Below are positions 1 through 11,510 of a DNA stretch of 64,000 nt, piece after piece. Location: assembly GCA_017506865.1 (NCBI GenBank), contig JAFCMP010000068.1, positions 124,001 through 188,000 of the forward strand, in the 5' to 3' direction. Source of the DNA: Tribonema minus (taxonomy: Eukaryota; Sar; Xanthophyceae; Tribonematales; Tribonemataceae). Positions within the stretch are counted from its first letter, which is position 1. Each line of letters begins with the position of its first letter. The position numbers and the translations under genes were made by a program. The notes below the pieces were generated by a model that was not told the DNA's origin, did no database searches, and saw only the letters and a program-made list of their open reading frames with translations.

Positions 1-786
1 CTGGGGGGGTCTGAGGGTCACGACGAGCACCGCTGGCTCGGTCGAGGGTACGCTGACACATGGACGCTCCCCCCTCTCTAGGGTGATGGTATGAGCGCTG
101 TGACCGTGGGCGCGCCAGACGACGGAGACGCAGCTGCGCCCTGCTGATCGTTGATGGAGAAGAGGGGACCGGCAGGGCTAGCCATAACTTCAACTGTAAC
201 TTCAATCCCAAATGTGAAATCGCCGAGATCCTGCCCTTGGGGCTCCTGAGATGCTGCGGGCAGTGCAACCATGGTCTCCAACCCAAAGTACACCAGTCGC
301 AGGATAGATGCAGGGTTGGTGACCTGTTGCAAAGGTCTCGTGGCGCGAGGACCTGCGAAGCGTGAACAGAAATGCCACTACACCAAGCCCGGCTGCAAAT
401 CTCGAACCTAGCTTGATAGGGCAATGCGTCAACAGAAAACGCGCCCCCCCCCCTAGGCCTCACACTTCAGGACAGCTACGGGCAACACAGATTAGTGTTG
501 TGCTACTGCACAAGCGCAAGGATCAGTCATGCATCACATCAAGTAACCGCCCACGCAGTACGAACAGGTATTGAAAATTCATTGCGCAACCTGATCTTAC
601 AGCAACTCAGCTACCCGCTTTTCCTGACCTTTGCACAGTCTGTGCTAGTACTATCTGAATTTCTTTTCTCATTTTTTTCCTTGGTCATCCTTCAACCCCT
701 CTTTGAAATACTTCCAAGTATCAACTAAAAATAAAGAATGTCATTTTACACGCTGCGGTGCTCAAGAGCGCTCCGGATCGCCTCAC
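1..786. other. Unassigned left edge, probably intron or 3' part of the DENND6-like gene
   Basis: A minus-strand open frame at 332-78 has no recognisable family pattern and no convincing splice-site pair linking it to exon 8 (donor at 786). I see no other gene. The stretch may hold later DENND6 exons that cannot be recognised without homologues. Confidence 0.4.
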
Positions 787-3700
787 CAGATTTGCGGAGC
801 GCGCGGCAACTCTCAGCTGCCCGTAGCCGCCGCCGAGCGCGAGGCCCGCCCAGCCCTTGTTGGCGGCGCTGCGACGCTGCTGCTGCACGTTCTTGTGCAG
901 CGACCTGCGCGCGCACGTCGCAGCAGCGCTCAGTTCGTGAGCTACCCGGATACATACAGGAGTATACGGTTTATAACATCAGCCCACAGTAAAATACAGC
1001 AAGGCAACGACAGTCTACGCTTTGCGACCGAACTGCCCACCACTCTGCGCAGTGACCGTGTGCTGAGTGCTGCTTACGCAGCAGGTGCCTCGCGACAGCG
1101 TCTCTCGGCAGGGCCAGGGTACTCACCCATCGCGCGGCGCATTACACCACAGTCCTGCAAAACTCAAGCATTGCGAGCACTTCCATAGGCGCAGCGACCG
1201 CTCCACTGCCAACGGGCAACCAACCCCCCTCGAGCGCGGCGCCTCACCCGCAGGAGTGCGCCCTACAGCTGCCGTTTGTGAGGAACGGTGCGGATGCGTA
1301 CCATCAGCGGTCCTCGCAGAGAGGCGGGGAGACGGCAGCGCACACGCGCTCTCTAGCCGCGCCGAGCCGAATGCAAGTCACACACGCGCTGGAAACGCAG
1401 CAAGGTACTGCAGTGCAACGTGCTGGGGGTTTGAGCAGCGGCGCAGCACCTCCAACATCGAGCGCGGCGCGCCTCACCTGCTGGAGTGCGCCTTGAAGCC
1501 GCCGAGGAGCGTCCTCAGGCGCTGCCACTCGGATGGCGCGCGCCCTGCCACGCCCGGCAGCACGATGGCGTTCGGCCAGCCGCCGAGGCTCTTGAGGAAG
1601 AGGGGGTTGATGACCCCCAGCAGCAGCGACGGGTACTCGGACTCGTTGGCGCCGCCGTTGCCTGCGGGCGCCGCGGCAGCGCGCGTCGTGTTAGGAGCGG
1701 CGTGCGCGCGATTGGCAGGCCCTGTGCCGTGACTGACGTCGCAGGACATATGAGGGGGAGGGTGGCGGGGGCTGTACAACGCAGCGGTGTGCAGTGCGTG
1801 CATGGCCTTGTGGCGGCACGTCTGCTTCGAGAGCGACGTGAGCGCAGTTGGCAGTTGTTTTTCCATGACCGTCGTCACACGACGTATAAGGGGGGGGGGG
1901 GGGGGGGGTGACGGAGTGTATGACACAGCGGTGCGGAGAACAGATGTTGGCAGCAGCGCTCCGCTGGCCAAGTCCATCACGTGCCAATGCCATGTCTTTG
2001 TAAGGGCGCGCGAATTCAATAATTATCGCACCCTGCGCAGCGCGGAGACTTTGGCGGCGTATACAGCAGTATCAACATGACCGACTTTGTCGAGCGGTAC
2101 GCTATAGAAGGGTTCACTTGGAGACATGATTCTGCTGCAACAGCAACTTCCGAAGCCAGCTTGGCCACGTAGCATCAGTGCCCGTTCCCTAAGTCCCACA
2201 TGTGCATTGGCTGTTGTGAAGTGCAGCACCAGGCCTTGTAACAAAGCCTGGGGCGCCACCATCGCTGATGCTGTACTCAATGCCGTTTGGCGTGCAGTCG
2301 TACTTCACGCTACATGTGTAGAAGTGGACATAATGCTGTTGGCGGCCGCGCCCCCCTGCGACTACCACCACTGCAGGACACAACGCATTGCTCAACGCCA
2401 TTCGGCGTGCAGTAGTATAGTATACTTTGCACCGCACCTTCAGAGGGTGACATCATGCTGTTGGCGGCCGCGCACCCCATGGGGCTACCACCACTGCATG
2501 CAAAATGTTTGAAGGTAAAGCGCGCAAGGTACCGGTATGACTGCACGCCGCACGCATTCCTACCATCGCTGCCGGGTGTACTGAACTGTTACTGTACCTT
2601 CAGAGGGGGACATCATGCTGTTGACGGCCGCCCCCCCCCACCCCCCCCCCTACCACCGCTGTAAGATGTGCAGCATTGCTCGGTGCCATTAAGCGTGCAG
2701 TAGCATACTTCGTACTGTACCTTCGGAGGGGGACATCATGGGGGGACATCATGCTGCTGGCGGCCGCGCCCCCCCTGGGGCTACCACCACTGCAGAATGT
2801 TTAAAGGTAAAGCGCACAAAGTATGACTGCACGCCGCACGCCGAAGGTAAAGCGCGCACAAAGCATGACTGCACGCCGCACGCCTTCCTGCCATCGCTGC
2901 CGGGTGTACTGAACTTTGTAGCGCACCTTCGGAGGGGGACATCATGCTGTTGGCGGCGGCGGCCTCCCTGGCCAGGCGGTCGTGCGCGACCGCAATGTCC
3001 CGGTAGTCAGGGTCGAACGTGGTGAAGTGTGGCCTGAAGTCGCCGCCGTAGTAGATGGGCGACGCGAGGCTGACCATGGCCAGCACGACGGCGCTGCTGC
3101 TCCCCACGTTCGGGCCCACCTGCCCCCGGAGCACGATAAGACGGGAAAGAGGTACATGCTTCAACATGCGTGCTGCCAACGCTTTGATGTAATAAGTTCG
3201 GTAAAGTGGTACCGGTGTTCAATTGAGGGCTTCCGTTGCGGAGAGCTTCCAAATACAATTGAAGAAGCGGCTGAAGAAAGTGCATGCGTTCAGCAGCTCA
3301 GCACCACTGCGCAACCCTCGGGCACGCCCCGTGCGTTGAACTTTACAAGGGAACATCAATAGTCAGACTTCAACGTATCACATCATCCAGCGCTGCGTAC
3401 GGGCGCGGTCGCCGCAGCAACAGCATTCAATGAGCTGAGCGCTGCTGAGCTCTAGCCGCATTGAGCGGTGACGTTGAAAAAAATGCGGATGCGCGTGCAG
3501 GCGCGCTGCCGCGGGGCGCCGTAAACTGGGCCTTGCTGCTTCTGCTATTCGCGCGTTGGGCCTGTCGCGACGCCCACGCTTCGAATGTACATCAGGTGAG
3601 CTGCTATCGCGGCCTGCTGCTGCACGTTGTGCGCGATCATCACTTGTGTATCGATGCTGCCACTGTGTGGCCGTGGGCAGTTATTACTTGTGTATCCATG

Positions 3701-6700
3701 CCGCCATTGCGTAGTCATGCAACACAATTGGCGTACCTACCAGGGTGTTTGGAGCGTCTGAGTAGCTTCAGCTGGGACTGTCAAGCACGCACAGGCGTGC
3801 CGTGTGTAGCTTGCGTGGACGTACTGATATCAAGGTTCATGCAACGCCCAGCAGTGTGCATCCTCTGCTGCACTCACTCCCACTAGCCACTTACGAGCGT
3901 GAGGGCTGCTAGCGCACGTACTCATGCAGTCTTCCTCTTCTGTGTGAGGCAAAAGTCATGCTGCAGCACAACAAAACCATTTCAGTTCAGCTGCTCGCTG
4001 CAACGGCAACCTTCGGTGGCATTCAGGTTGTACTGTACTGCAACCGCCGCGGTTCAACAATGAAGTAGCTACTGTAACTTGAAGTGCACAAACTGCCCTC
4101 AACTGTATCGTCATGCATGGCAGGAGGGGAGCTGCTGCGAAGCCTGCATTAGTGTTGCAGTGTTATTGCACTTGGCTGCCGTGAGCAGCTTTGTTCCATC
4201 ACAGGCTGTATGAGCTCGGCTCACGCCCGAGCTGCTGGAGGCTTGCACGCATGTGAGCGAATGAGTTCAAACTCTAATGGTACATACGTTCAGCACGGCA
4301 GCTGATCCTTGGCGTCTGTCTCACCGAGGCTGGGAGAAGATCATGCGCCAAGCATCGCACTTCAGTAGAGATGAAGAGGCGCCATCACCGGCGCGCCCAC
4401 AATGATCCACAACGAGCTAGGAGTAATAGACCATCAATCAAAGCATCACATCTCCATCAGTGACTGTATGAGTTGCAGCAGTGGTCACTGACGAATCACC
4501 ACCATCACCGGCGCGCCCACAATGATCCACAACGAGCTAGGAGTAATAGACCATCAATCAAAGCATCACATCTCCATCAGTGACTGTATGAGTTGCAGCA
4601 GTGGTCACTGACGAATCACCACCATCACCGGCGCACCAGTGATGACCAGCTCCCACAACAAGCCAGGGGATTCGAGCGTCAACCCTCAAAAGCGCCCATA
4701 CGGCGGCGGTTCTACAGTGAACTAGGGTTAGGTCGACGACTCACCACCATCACCGGCGCCCCCGTGATCACCAGCTCCCACATGTGCCACAGATGCTCCA
4801 TCAGGCCGCGCCCGCACGCGCTGTACAGCCCCATGCTCTGAAACAGCCCCTGCCGGTCGCGCTGCGAGGCCTCCTCCGCCAGCAGCATCTCCGCAAACGG
4901 GCAGCGCCCCTCCACCCCCCGCGCGCTGCCCCCCGTCGTGGCGCTCCGCGTGTGGGCGGCGCTCCTGGGGCTGACGCTGCGGTGGACGGTCCCCCCGGTG
5001 GCTGCCAAACTGCCATGGGCGCTGCCAGTGACAGCGCCCTTTCCGTTCTCTGCTGCATGTACCTCGCTGCCCTGCTCTGACCGTTGCCGTTGTTGTACGA
5101 CGCTATCCGCTAATGCGCCGTCGCGCTCCTGCGTATGTTGCCGTTCCTCTGCACGCTGATGCTGCTGCTCTGACACCCCCCCCGCAATTGCGCCACCGTC
5201 CCCGATTTGCGGCGCAGCATCGCCGGCTGCTACTGCGTCACCAGCAGCAGTCACACCGTCCGGTGATGGCGGCACAGGTGACAGCCTTTCCCGCGATGGC
5301 TCTGCAGCAGCGGATGCGTCCGCAGCAGCACCGGCGGCGTCAGCGCCGCCGCCCGCAGCGGCGCCATCCACGGCGGCAGGCAGCGGCCGCGGGGGCGGCG
5401 TCACCGTGCGGTGCTGCTGCGGCGGGGGGAGCACTGACGTGCTCTGCGCGCGCGCGCGGCCGCCGCCGCCGCCGGACGCGCGGCGCGCGCCATCGTGCAT
5501 GGCGGCGACGATCTCCTCGTCGCTGCTGTCGTCGCTCGCGCCGCCGAAGGCGGAGGGGCTGGAGCTGCCGCTGCTGCTGCTGGCGTGGCTGCGGCGCACA
5601 GCGGCGGACGCGGTGTGGAGCGTGAGCGGGGGGCACGCGCGCAGCGCCAGGTGCCGGTCGTGGCAAGAGGTCTCCTGCTGCACCCTGTTCTTGTCCACGT
5701 ACTGAGTAGGAGGTGAATGCACAGTGCCAGAGGGGAGCAGGGATTGACGCTGCTGCTGCAGCTGTTGCTTGCGTGACCGTCAGAACGACAGGCTTCAGAC
5801 GCGGCGACAAAACAGTACAGTGATAAGCAAACCAGCAGCTGTTGATGCCCGCCAGGGTCACACCCCTGAGCAGGTGCTGTAGCGTGCCAGCTGATGCAGC
5901 GAGTTGAAGTTGTGCACTGTGCACAAAGGCCTCGCCTGCTGCCATGCAAGCTTCGAGAAGACTCCATCAAAACACTGCCCCCTGAGTTCACTCTGCAGCA
6001 CGTGCTCAACACTTGTCATGCACAATTCCGTCGACACAAGCGATGACTGTTAGTTGCCTGAACAGCAGGCTTCTGCAACTTCCATCATGCTAATGCCCAG
6101 TACCCACAACCGCCGCCATTGAAGACCCTACCAACAGGTTTCACAGGCCATGCTGTACAAGCCCACAAGCACACGGCAGCAGCGACAACCCTGAGTATTA
6201 AATCGTCCACGCAGGTAACAGTGCATTCACAGCAAACCATTGCTCAGCCGGAGAGAGTCACCTGTTGAAGTAGCACCCCTCCGCAGGCCCCCCTCCGCGC
6301 CCGTCAAGCGCGGACAGCGGCCTAGGGAAGCCCGCCTCCACCTCCGCCTGCATGCGTCGAGCGCTGCTGCCCGTGCTCAGCGAGCTGAGCATCCGCAACA
6401 TGCGGCCGCTGCCCGTGTTGGTGCGCAGCAGTCGCACCGACGCGAAGCGCCGCGTGCCCGCCCTGCCCCCCGTGGAGTGGGGAGTGCGCGCGGCGTACTC
6501 GCCGTCGTCCACTTGCACCTGCGGCCGAGCGGCGCGGGGGTTCAGTGAGCAGGGGGCTGTTGTAGAGGGGGCAGCTGGTGGCGGCGCTGCTATTTTGGAA
6601 TGGAGCAGATGTGCTGTGCTGGATAGATTAGTGATTCCAAGCGGTTGGCGAGCTGCAACGTCAAGTGTTGTACTTGCGCGCACGCCTTTCGATGGTGTTT

Positions 6701-8615
6701 TTATATGCAACACCATCCAAAAACCTGATGTATTTGGTCAGCTCCATGCACACATTCGTGCAGAACTACATCACGCAGCTAAGCATGCGCACAGCATGAC
6801 TCCTGGTTATGCCTCTGAATGCACCATGTCTAACTCCCTTCACTAAAGGGCGTTCAGGCGCCGGTCAACCGCAACTGTACCCATTGACACAATACCCCGT
6901 GGACGGCATAATTTGAGGAATCACTCAAAGAGCATCTGCCTTGGCGCTCACAGATGCTCAAAGCACCCCGCTCCTCACCAATCTGTTCCGCTCCGCCTCC
7001 CAAGGCAGTATTTGGGGTGAATTGTCATGATTGGCATCATCAACATACTTATCAATCCAGACCTTCCAGTGTCACGTCCAAATTGCCCTCAAAGCAGTGC
7101 TCACCATGGGAACTGCAGCGAACAGATCTGCGAGCGCATCCGAGTCATCCCTGCTTGGCTCCTCGGGAGAGCCCGCCCCCCCTTCTCCCCCCCCCTCCCC
7201 CTTTGCACCCCCCTCCTCCCCCCCCTCGCCCTGCCCCTCCACCACCACCACCTCCTCCTCCTCCTCACTGCCGCTGTCGCTCGCCAGACACGCCTGGCAG
7301 CTGCACTCCGCCATGTCGCGGTCAAATCGCGCGGCAACCTGTGAGGGCGGCGCACGCCGTAATTCAGTCACAGATACGTGTGATGGATGCCCTGGTTGGC
7401 AGCTGCTGCAGGGGTGTCGATGCAAGTGGGTACTGTAGGGATGTGACTCAATGGCAGTGGTGGTGAGGGGCGGCGGGGTGCTTGTGCGTTGGATGAGATC
7501 GATCACAGGGACGCAGTGCGGTCACCAGCGAATGCCAATCGCCGTTGTCATCAACTAAGCCCTTTGCAAGCGCGCCCCTCAGAGCGACATACGCTGCTGC
7601 CTGTCTCTGTGACGCAAGCAACACAGTAACGACACCACGCAGGACGAATGCGCCGCGGTCACCTGTGGCGGCATCTCGATGTGCGGCACGTGGAAGTAGA
7701 TGGTGTCCCCCAAAAACGGCAGCGTCAGGTGGCTGTCGATCAGCGGCAGCGGCCACTCTCGCGCGTGCGCCAATGCGGACTCCAGCACCGCCGCGCCGTG
7801 CTGGAAGTACAGCGGGCCAATCACCTGCGCGCGCGAGGGGTGGCAAGAGTGGCGTGTGAACTGTGTGAGGTTGAAAGTAAGTTCTGCTGTTAACGCACTT
7901 CTCAAGGTGCATTGTGTGCAGGTGCTGTGGAGGCATGCCTGTCCCAATCGCATGCTCACGTGGTTGCATCGCCTGCACAGGCTCTGCACGCCGGTGAGGC
8001 GCGTCCTCTAGGGGTAGGTGCAGCTGAGCATCAGAGACACCTAGCCATGCGTATGATGTCTCAAAAGCCCCGATTATGTCAGTACCAAAATGGGCAAAGG
8101 AGCAAACACGCTATAACCCAGCATGTGGTCTGTACCTTGATGAGTCGCTCGAAGAGGTTTACGTAGGGATACCGCGTCACCAGCACCACGCTCTTCTGGA
8201 AGTACCCTCGCGCGCACTCCGCATTTTTCTCCTGCCTGAACAGGGCGTAGCAGTACTCGAACGTCTGCTCCAGTAAGCTCGAGCTGAACAGCGGCAGCCC
8301 CAATGACTTTCGGATGCGGAAGCAGTAGAAGCTGTCGCCGAGCTGCTTCGTGTTGCAGTCGGGCATGGCCGGCATGCGTATGCGGTTCTGATCATCCTCG
8401 TCAAGCGACAGCGGCGGTACCACCTGCTCCAGCTTGTGGCCCGAGTTCACATCGAAGGACACAACAGCCAGAGCACGAATCCAGCCGCAGCAGCAGGAAG
8501 CGTCGTAAGATATGGACGTTGCAGAGATCTCCGAGTCCGGGCTCACAGACACCTGGGACCGTAGGCGTGATGGAACTGCATCGCCTTGCCTCTGCTGCTG
8601 CTGCTGTTGCGGCAT
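787..8615 (-). CDS. DENND6: DENND6-like DENN-domain protein (Rab GEF family), 8 exons, 3' end not found
   Basis: Exons (minus): 8615-8136, 7824-7663, 7338-7105, 6518-6262, 5684-4745, 3119-2927, 1661-1478 and a likely 904-787; all junctions keep phase. Landmarks match DENND6/FAM116 in order: WIRALAVVSFDV near residue 45 (uDENN start), QLGDSFYCFRIRK, GYFQKSVVLVTRYPYV, then LWHMWELVITGAPVMV, SPIYYGGDFRPHFTTFDPDYRD and LLLGVINPLFLKSLGGWPN. DENND6 proteins are exchange factors for endosomal Rab GTPases (family knowledge); the same role here is inference. The start is the first ATG in the first exon; a GTG-led extension upstream is less likely. An acidic, Gly/Glu-rich stretch in exon 3 and about 250 low-complexity Ala/Ser/Gln residues in exon 5 make it longer than the usual ~600 residues. 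Exon 8 fits by phase and splice sites only. The C-terminal region is missing and probably lies left of base 1. Confidence 0.88.
1217..1505 (-). repeat. Junction echo of DENND6 exon 7 donor
   Basis: The true exon 7 donor region (about 1457-1505) has a degraded copy at about 1217-1262, downstream in gene sense. The copy keeps the exon-end sequence and a GTGAGG-like donor. Confidence 0.6.
2310..2963 (-). repeat. Ladder of four degraded copies of the DENND6 exon 6 donor junction
   Basis: The true junction (about 2919-2963, coding ...NSMMSPSEG) recurs at about 2710-2768, 2592-2630, 2430-2475 and 2310-2350. Spacing is 110-200 bp. Each copy carries a near-identical 'ACCTTCAGAGGGGGACATCA' block followed by the GGCGGCCGC-type exon sequence. 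All copies lie on the intron side of the donor. Intervening spacers also repeat ('ACTGCACGCCGCACGC', 'GGGGCTACCACCACTGCA'). Confidence 0.8.
4378..4790 (-). repeat. Echoes of DENND6 exon 5 donor, including a near-perfect 120-bp tandem duplication
   Basis: Bases 4382-4500 and 4502-4620 are identical, period 120. Each unit starts with a copy of the exon 5 end and donor (true junction about 4741-4785). A closer copy sits at 4621-4656. The identical pair must be recent, while the outer copies have drifted. Confidence 0.9.
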
Positions 8616-8988
8616 CAGTCCGTATGGTTTAGCAGCATGTGTGTAGGTGGCTTGTTGTAGATGCTGCGCGCCCGCCACCTGCAGATCAAGCCGTTGCGGC
8701 GCAGCTCGTGATTGCCAATGGACGGCCGAGACCTGCAGGGCGCCACAGGGACGGCAGCAAGGCTGATGGCCAAGATCTAATCTGAGCTGCTAGAACGCCG
8801 TGATTGCCTTTGGCCGAGATGGTGCATTCAGCCCTGGTCAGACACCCGGCGTCAACACGTCAAGCCTAGACGCCTCACTAAAATGCACCAGGCGCAACGG
8901 CTAGCTCCGTCCTCGCTGAGTCCTCGGCAACATTGAGATCAATCACAGCGCTTGAACTGCAAGTGTACCCGCGACGAACTCTTGGAAC

Positions 8989-9036
8989 TTGAAGTTTGCC
9001 TTGAAGTTTGCCTTGAAGTTTGTCTTGAAGTTTGCC
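8989..9036. repeat. 12-bp tandem repeat, four units
   Basis: Four head-to-tail units of TTGAAGTTTGCC, with one T/C variant. The core TTGAAGTT also recurs singly in many introns of this window. Confidence 0.9.
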
Positions 9037-9638
9037 TACATGGAATTGAAAGCAGAATACCGAGGGCCAAGGCGAATCAATGCACCCCCAATTTATCGGA
9101 ACACTGACCGGTGCTCTGTCGGTCCATCAACGATGCTACCAAAGGGGTCTAGTGCTCCATGAGCTGCACAATGCAACGGTCGCAGGAGTCTCATCTGGCG
9201 CATTCTTCTTCTTGCTAGCTGACTCACAGGCGTCCTGGCGTCCTTTCGCAGGTCACCTTGAGGGTAAGCTATACTGGCTTTCATTACGATCTGTCAGTAC
9301 AGATTTCTCGGTGGATGAAGTCTGCTACGAAGTCATTGTTGACAGCGAATGGGACACCTGGTCCAGCTTGCTAGTTGCTCTTGCCACTTGCTGTTTAGCA
9401 AATACATCTTGCTGCGGAAGGGTGCATCATATGGCAAAGATATCTAGGCGCCCCATTTGTAACACTTGCAATGTGCGTATGAAAAACACAGTTGCTGACA
9501 TTTGAAGGCAGGCATTTCAACACGAGGCAACCCAACATGCGGTGCCAAGCATCATGGTGACCAAAATGGGATACTGTTGTGGCGGCTGCGATTTTGCCCA
9601 CTTCATTGTGTTGATTCCTAATGATGTACAACTGTATC

Positions 9639-9679
9639 GCATTTCCACAGCCACAAGTGGAATATAATAAAAGTACAAC
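9639..9679 (+). repeat. 41-bp solo copy of the dispersed repeat's right end
   Basis: Matches the last 41 bp of copy A (10732-10772) and ends in ATAATAAAAGTACAAC. It lies 38 bp left of copy A, so copy A is flanked by 41-bp direct repeats. Copy B has only the right-hand one. Confidence 0.85.
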
Positions 9680-9717
9680 AAGACCACACGGCGAGCTGCG
9701 AAGTACACAAGCGTCCC

Positions 9718-10770
9718 AAGCTCGTTAACGCCGAAAGGCGTGGCAGCGAATGCGGCTGGTTTGGTGGGTGGGCTGGGCTGCAGGGCTTGCAGGAGCTAGC
9801 ACCAGCGGCCCTCAGGTGATGCCAGCGTGCGTAGCCCCTTCGAGAGAACTTCAAACGTGTGGTGGTGTCTCGGAAGCCCTGGCTGGCGTGCGGAGGAGGG
9901 ACAGGCAGCGGCTTGGCGTGCTTGGAGAGCAAGCGGAGTCGGCTGCACACCACGGCACCAACCACAAGTTACTCGCAGCGGTAAATGGCAATATCTTGTC
10001 AGGCTTGCAGCCTGCGGTGAGCCGTGACCTCGCTCATCAAGGAGGCGATGCTTTGCTTAGTTATATAGCCTTTCTCTCTAGCGTCAGCGCCTGGCGCCCA
10101 GTGACTCCCTCTGCTTATCTCTATGATATCGGGGTTCACGTAGATAGCCACAATCTCCAGTTCAGGGCCCATCATGGTGACCTTGGCCTGCATGAAAACT
10201 TTGAGATGGAGTCTGCGTGGAGCTGGGTGGCCCTTAGAAGGGTCTGTCTGTGGGGGGAGAGTCTTGCAGCTTTGTTTGGTATCCCTGCTAGTGTGTGGGG
10301 GACAGTTGCTTGCGGATGCTTTGTTGGGGGTGATATGGGAGGCCCGGTGAACCACCGTCCCGCTCATCAAGGAGGCGATGCTTTGCTTAGTTATATAGCC
10401 TTTCTTTCTAGCGCCAGCGCCTGGCGCCCAGTGACTCCCTCTGCTTATCTTTATGATATCGGGGTTCACGTAGATAGCCACAATCTCCAGTTCAGGGCCC
10501 ATTTGGCCTGCATGAAAACTTTGAGATGGAGTCTGCGTGGAGCTGGGTGGCCCTAAGACGGGTCTGTCTGTGGGGGGAGAGTCTTGTAGCTTTGTTTGGT
10601 ATCCCTGCTAGTATGTGGGGGACAGTCGCTTGCGGATGCTTTGTTGGGGGTGATGTGGGGGGCGGGGTGTGGCGTGCAAGCTTTGCATGCTACATCCAAG
10701 AGTGAGAACAAGGCGACACACCTACAACATGGCATTTCCACAGCCACAAGTGGAATATAATAAAAGTACA
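9718..10770 (+). repeat. Dispersed repeat, copy A (about 1,053 bp)
   Basis: Nearly identical to 18942-20004. Inside, a 330-bp unit is tandemly duplicated (10031-10360 and from 10361), each beginning CGCTCATCAAGGAGGCGATG. Open frames run on both strands through the duplicated unit but show no transposase, reverse transcriptase or other domain I recognise. There are no clear terminal inverted repeats. The right end carries the imperfect palindrome CCACAGCCACAAGTGG followed by an AT-rich tail. High identity to copy B implies recent spread or recent gene conversion. Class unknown. Confidence 0.8.
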
Positions 10771-11510
10771 ACCGGAGGAGCGCGCCCTAAACCTCTCAAG
10801 GGCATCGCCCTGGCGCGCTTACGCTCGGCACTGTCGGCAGCGCTCCACATGGCGTACTCTGGCCGTGTCATGACACACATGGCAGAATCCAGGGGGGGGG
10901 GCACATGGAGGAGGACGTAGGGGAGGACCCCGAGATGCCATTTGGCGGCGGCGGCGTTTGAGTGGTTGTCGTTGCGACACTTTCAGACTGTCATACGACA
11001 TGTAGATTCCTTACAGCTAGATGCCAATCATCTGGGCTTTTTCGCGCCCTGAGCGAGAATTAATAAAAAGTACAACTGTATCTTGATCCAATTGCTGCAA
11101 GCGCAGTCATTGTTGCTGGTGTGCTGCTGTTCATGCCACAACTGACTACATAAATCGCTCCCCCAGGACCTGACATAATAGCTGAAATTCAACTGAAGAT
11201 GTGCTGAATTTCGACTGAAGATGTGCAGGGACAACACTATGATGACGTGGACCATGTTCAGACCTTGTTGAGAGCAAGTGCAGGCCGCATAACTCATCCA
11301 TAGCGTGGAATAAAGATTGAGAGGCAACTGCCTGAGCGCCATGGCAAGTTCTTGTGCTCGAGATGGGGAAGTTGATGGGCAATGGCAGTCTGGCATGACC
11401 ATGGAGTCCGTCACTGGGCAACTCAAACGTAGCACTCTCTCTCTTGGTTGCAGTTCAAGTTTGGCTCTCCGTTTCGCCGAAAAGCGCTGTTGCAGACACG
11501 GAATGCGCCA

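Larger units (their letters stand above)
8616..11510. other. Intergenic region between divergent DENND6-like and HSF genes
   Basis: This 2.9-kb stretch separates two divergent starts. It contains a 12-bp tandem repeat (8989-9036) and dispersed repeat copy A (9718-10770). An open frame at 9080-9505 (141 codons) has no family signature and no splice context, so I do not call it a gene. A strong pyrimidine-rich acceptor-like site ends at 11452, which suggests a 5' exon of HSF upstream. Confidence 0.5.

Noticed and set aside
9080-9505. 141-codon open frame with a CxxC segment (ICNTCNVRM)
   Set aside because: A single CxxC near the end is too weak to support a transposase or zinc-finger call, and there is no splice or repeat context.
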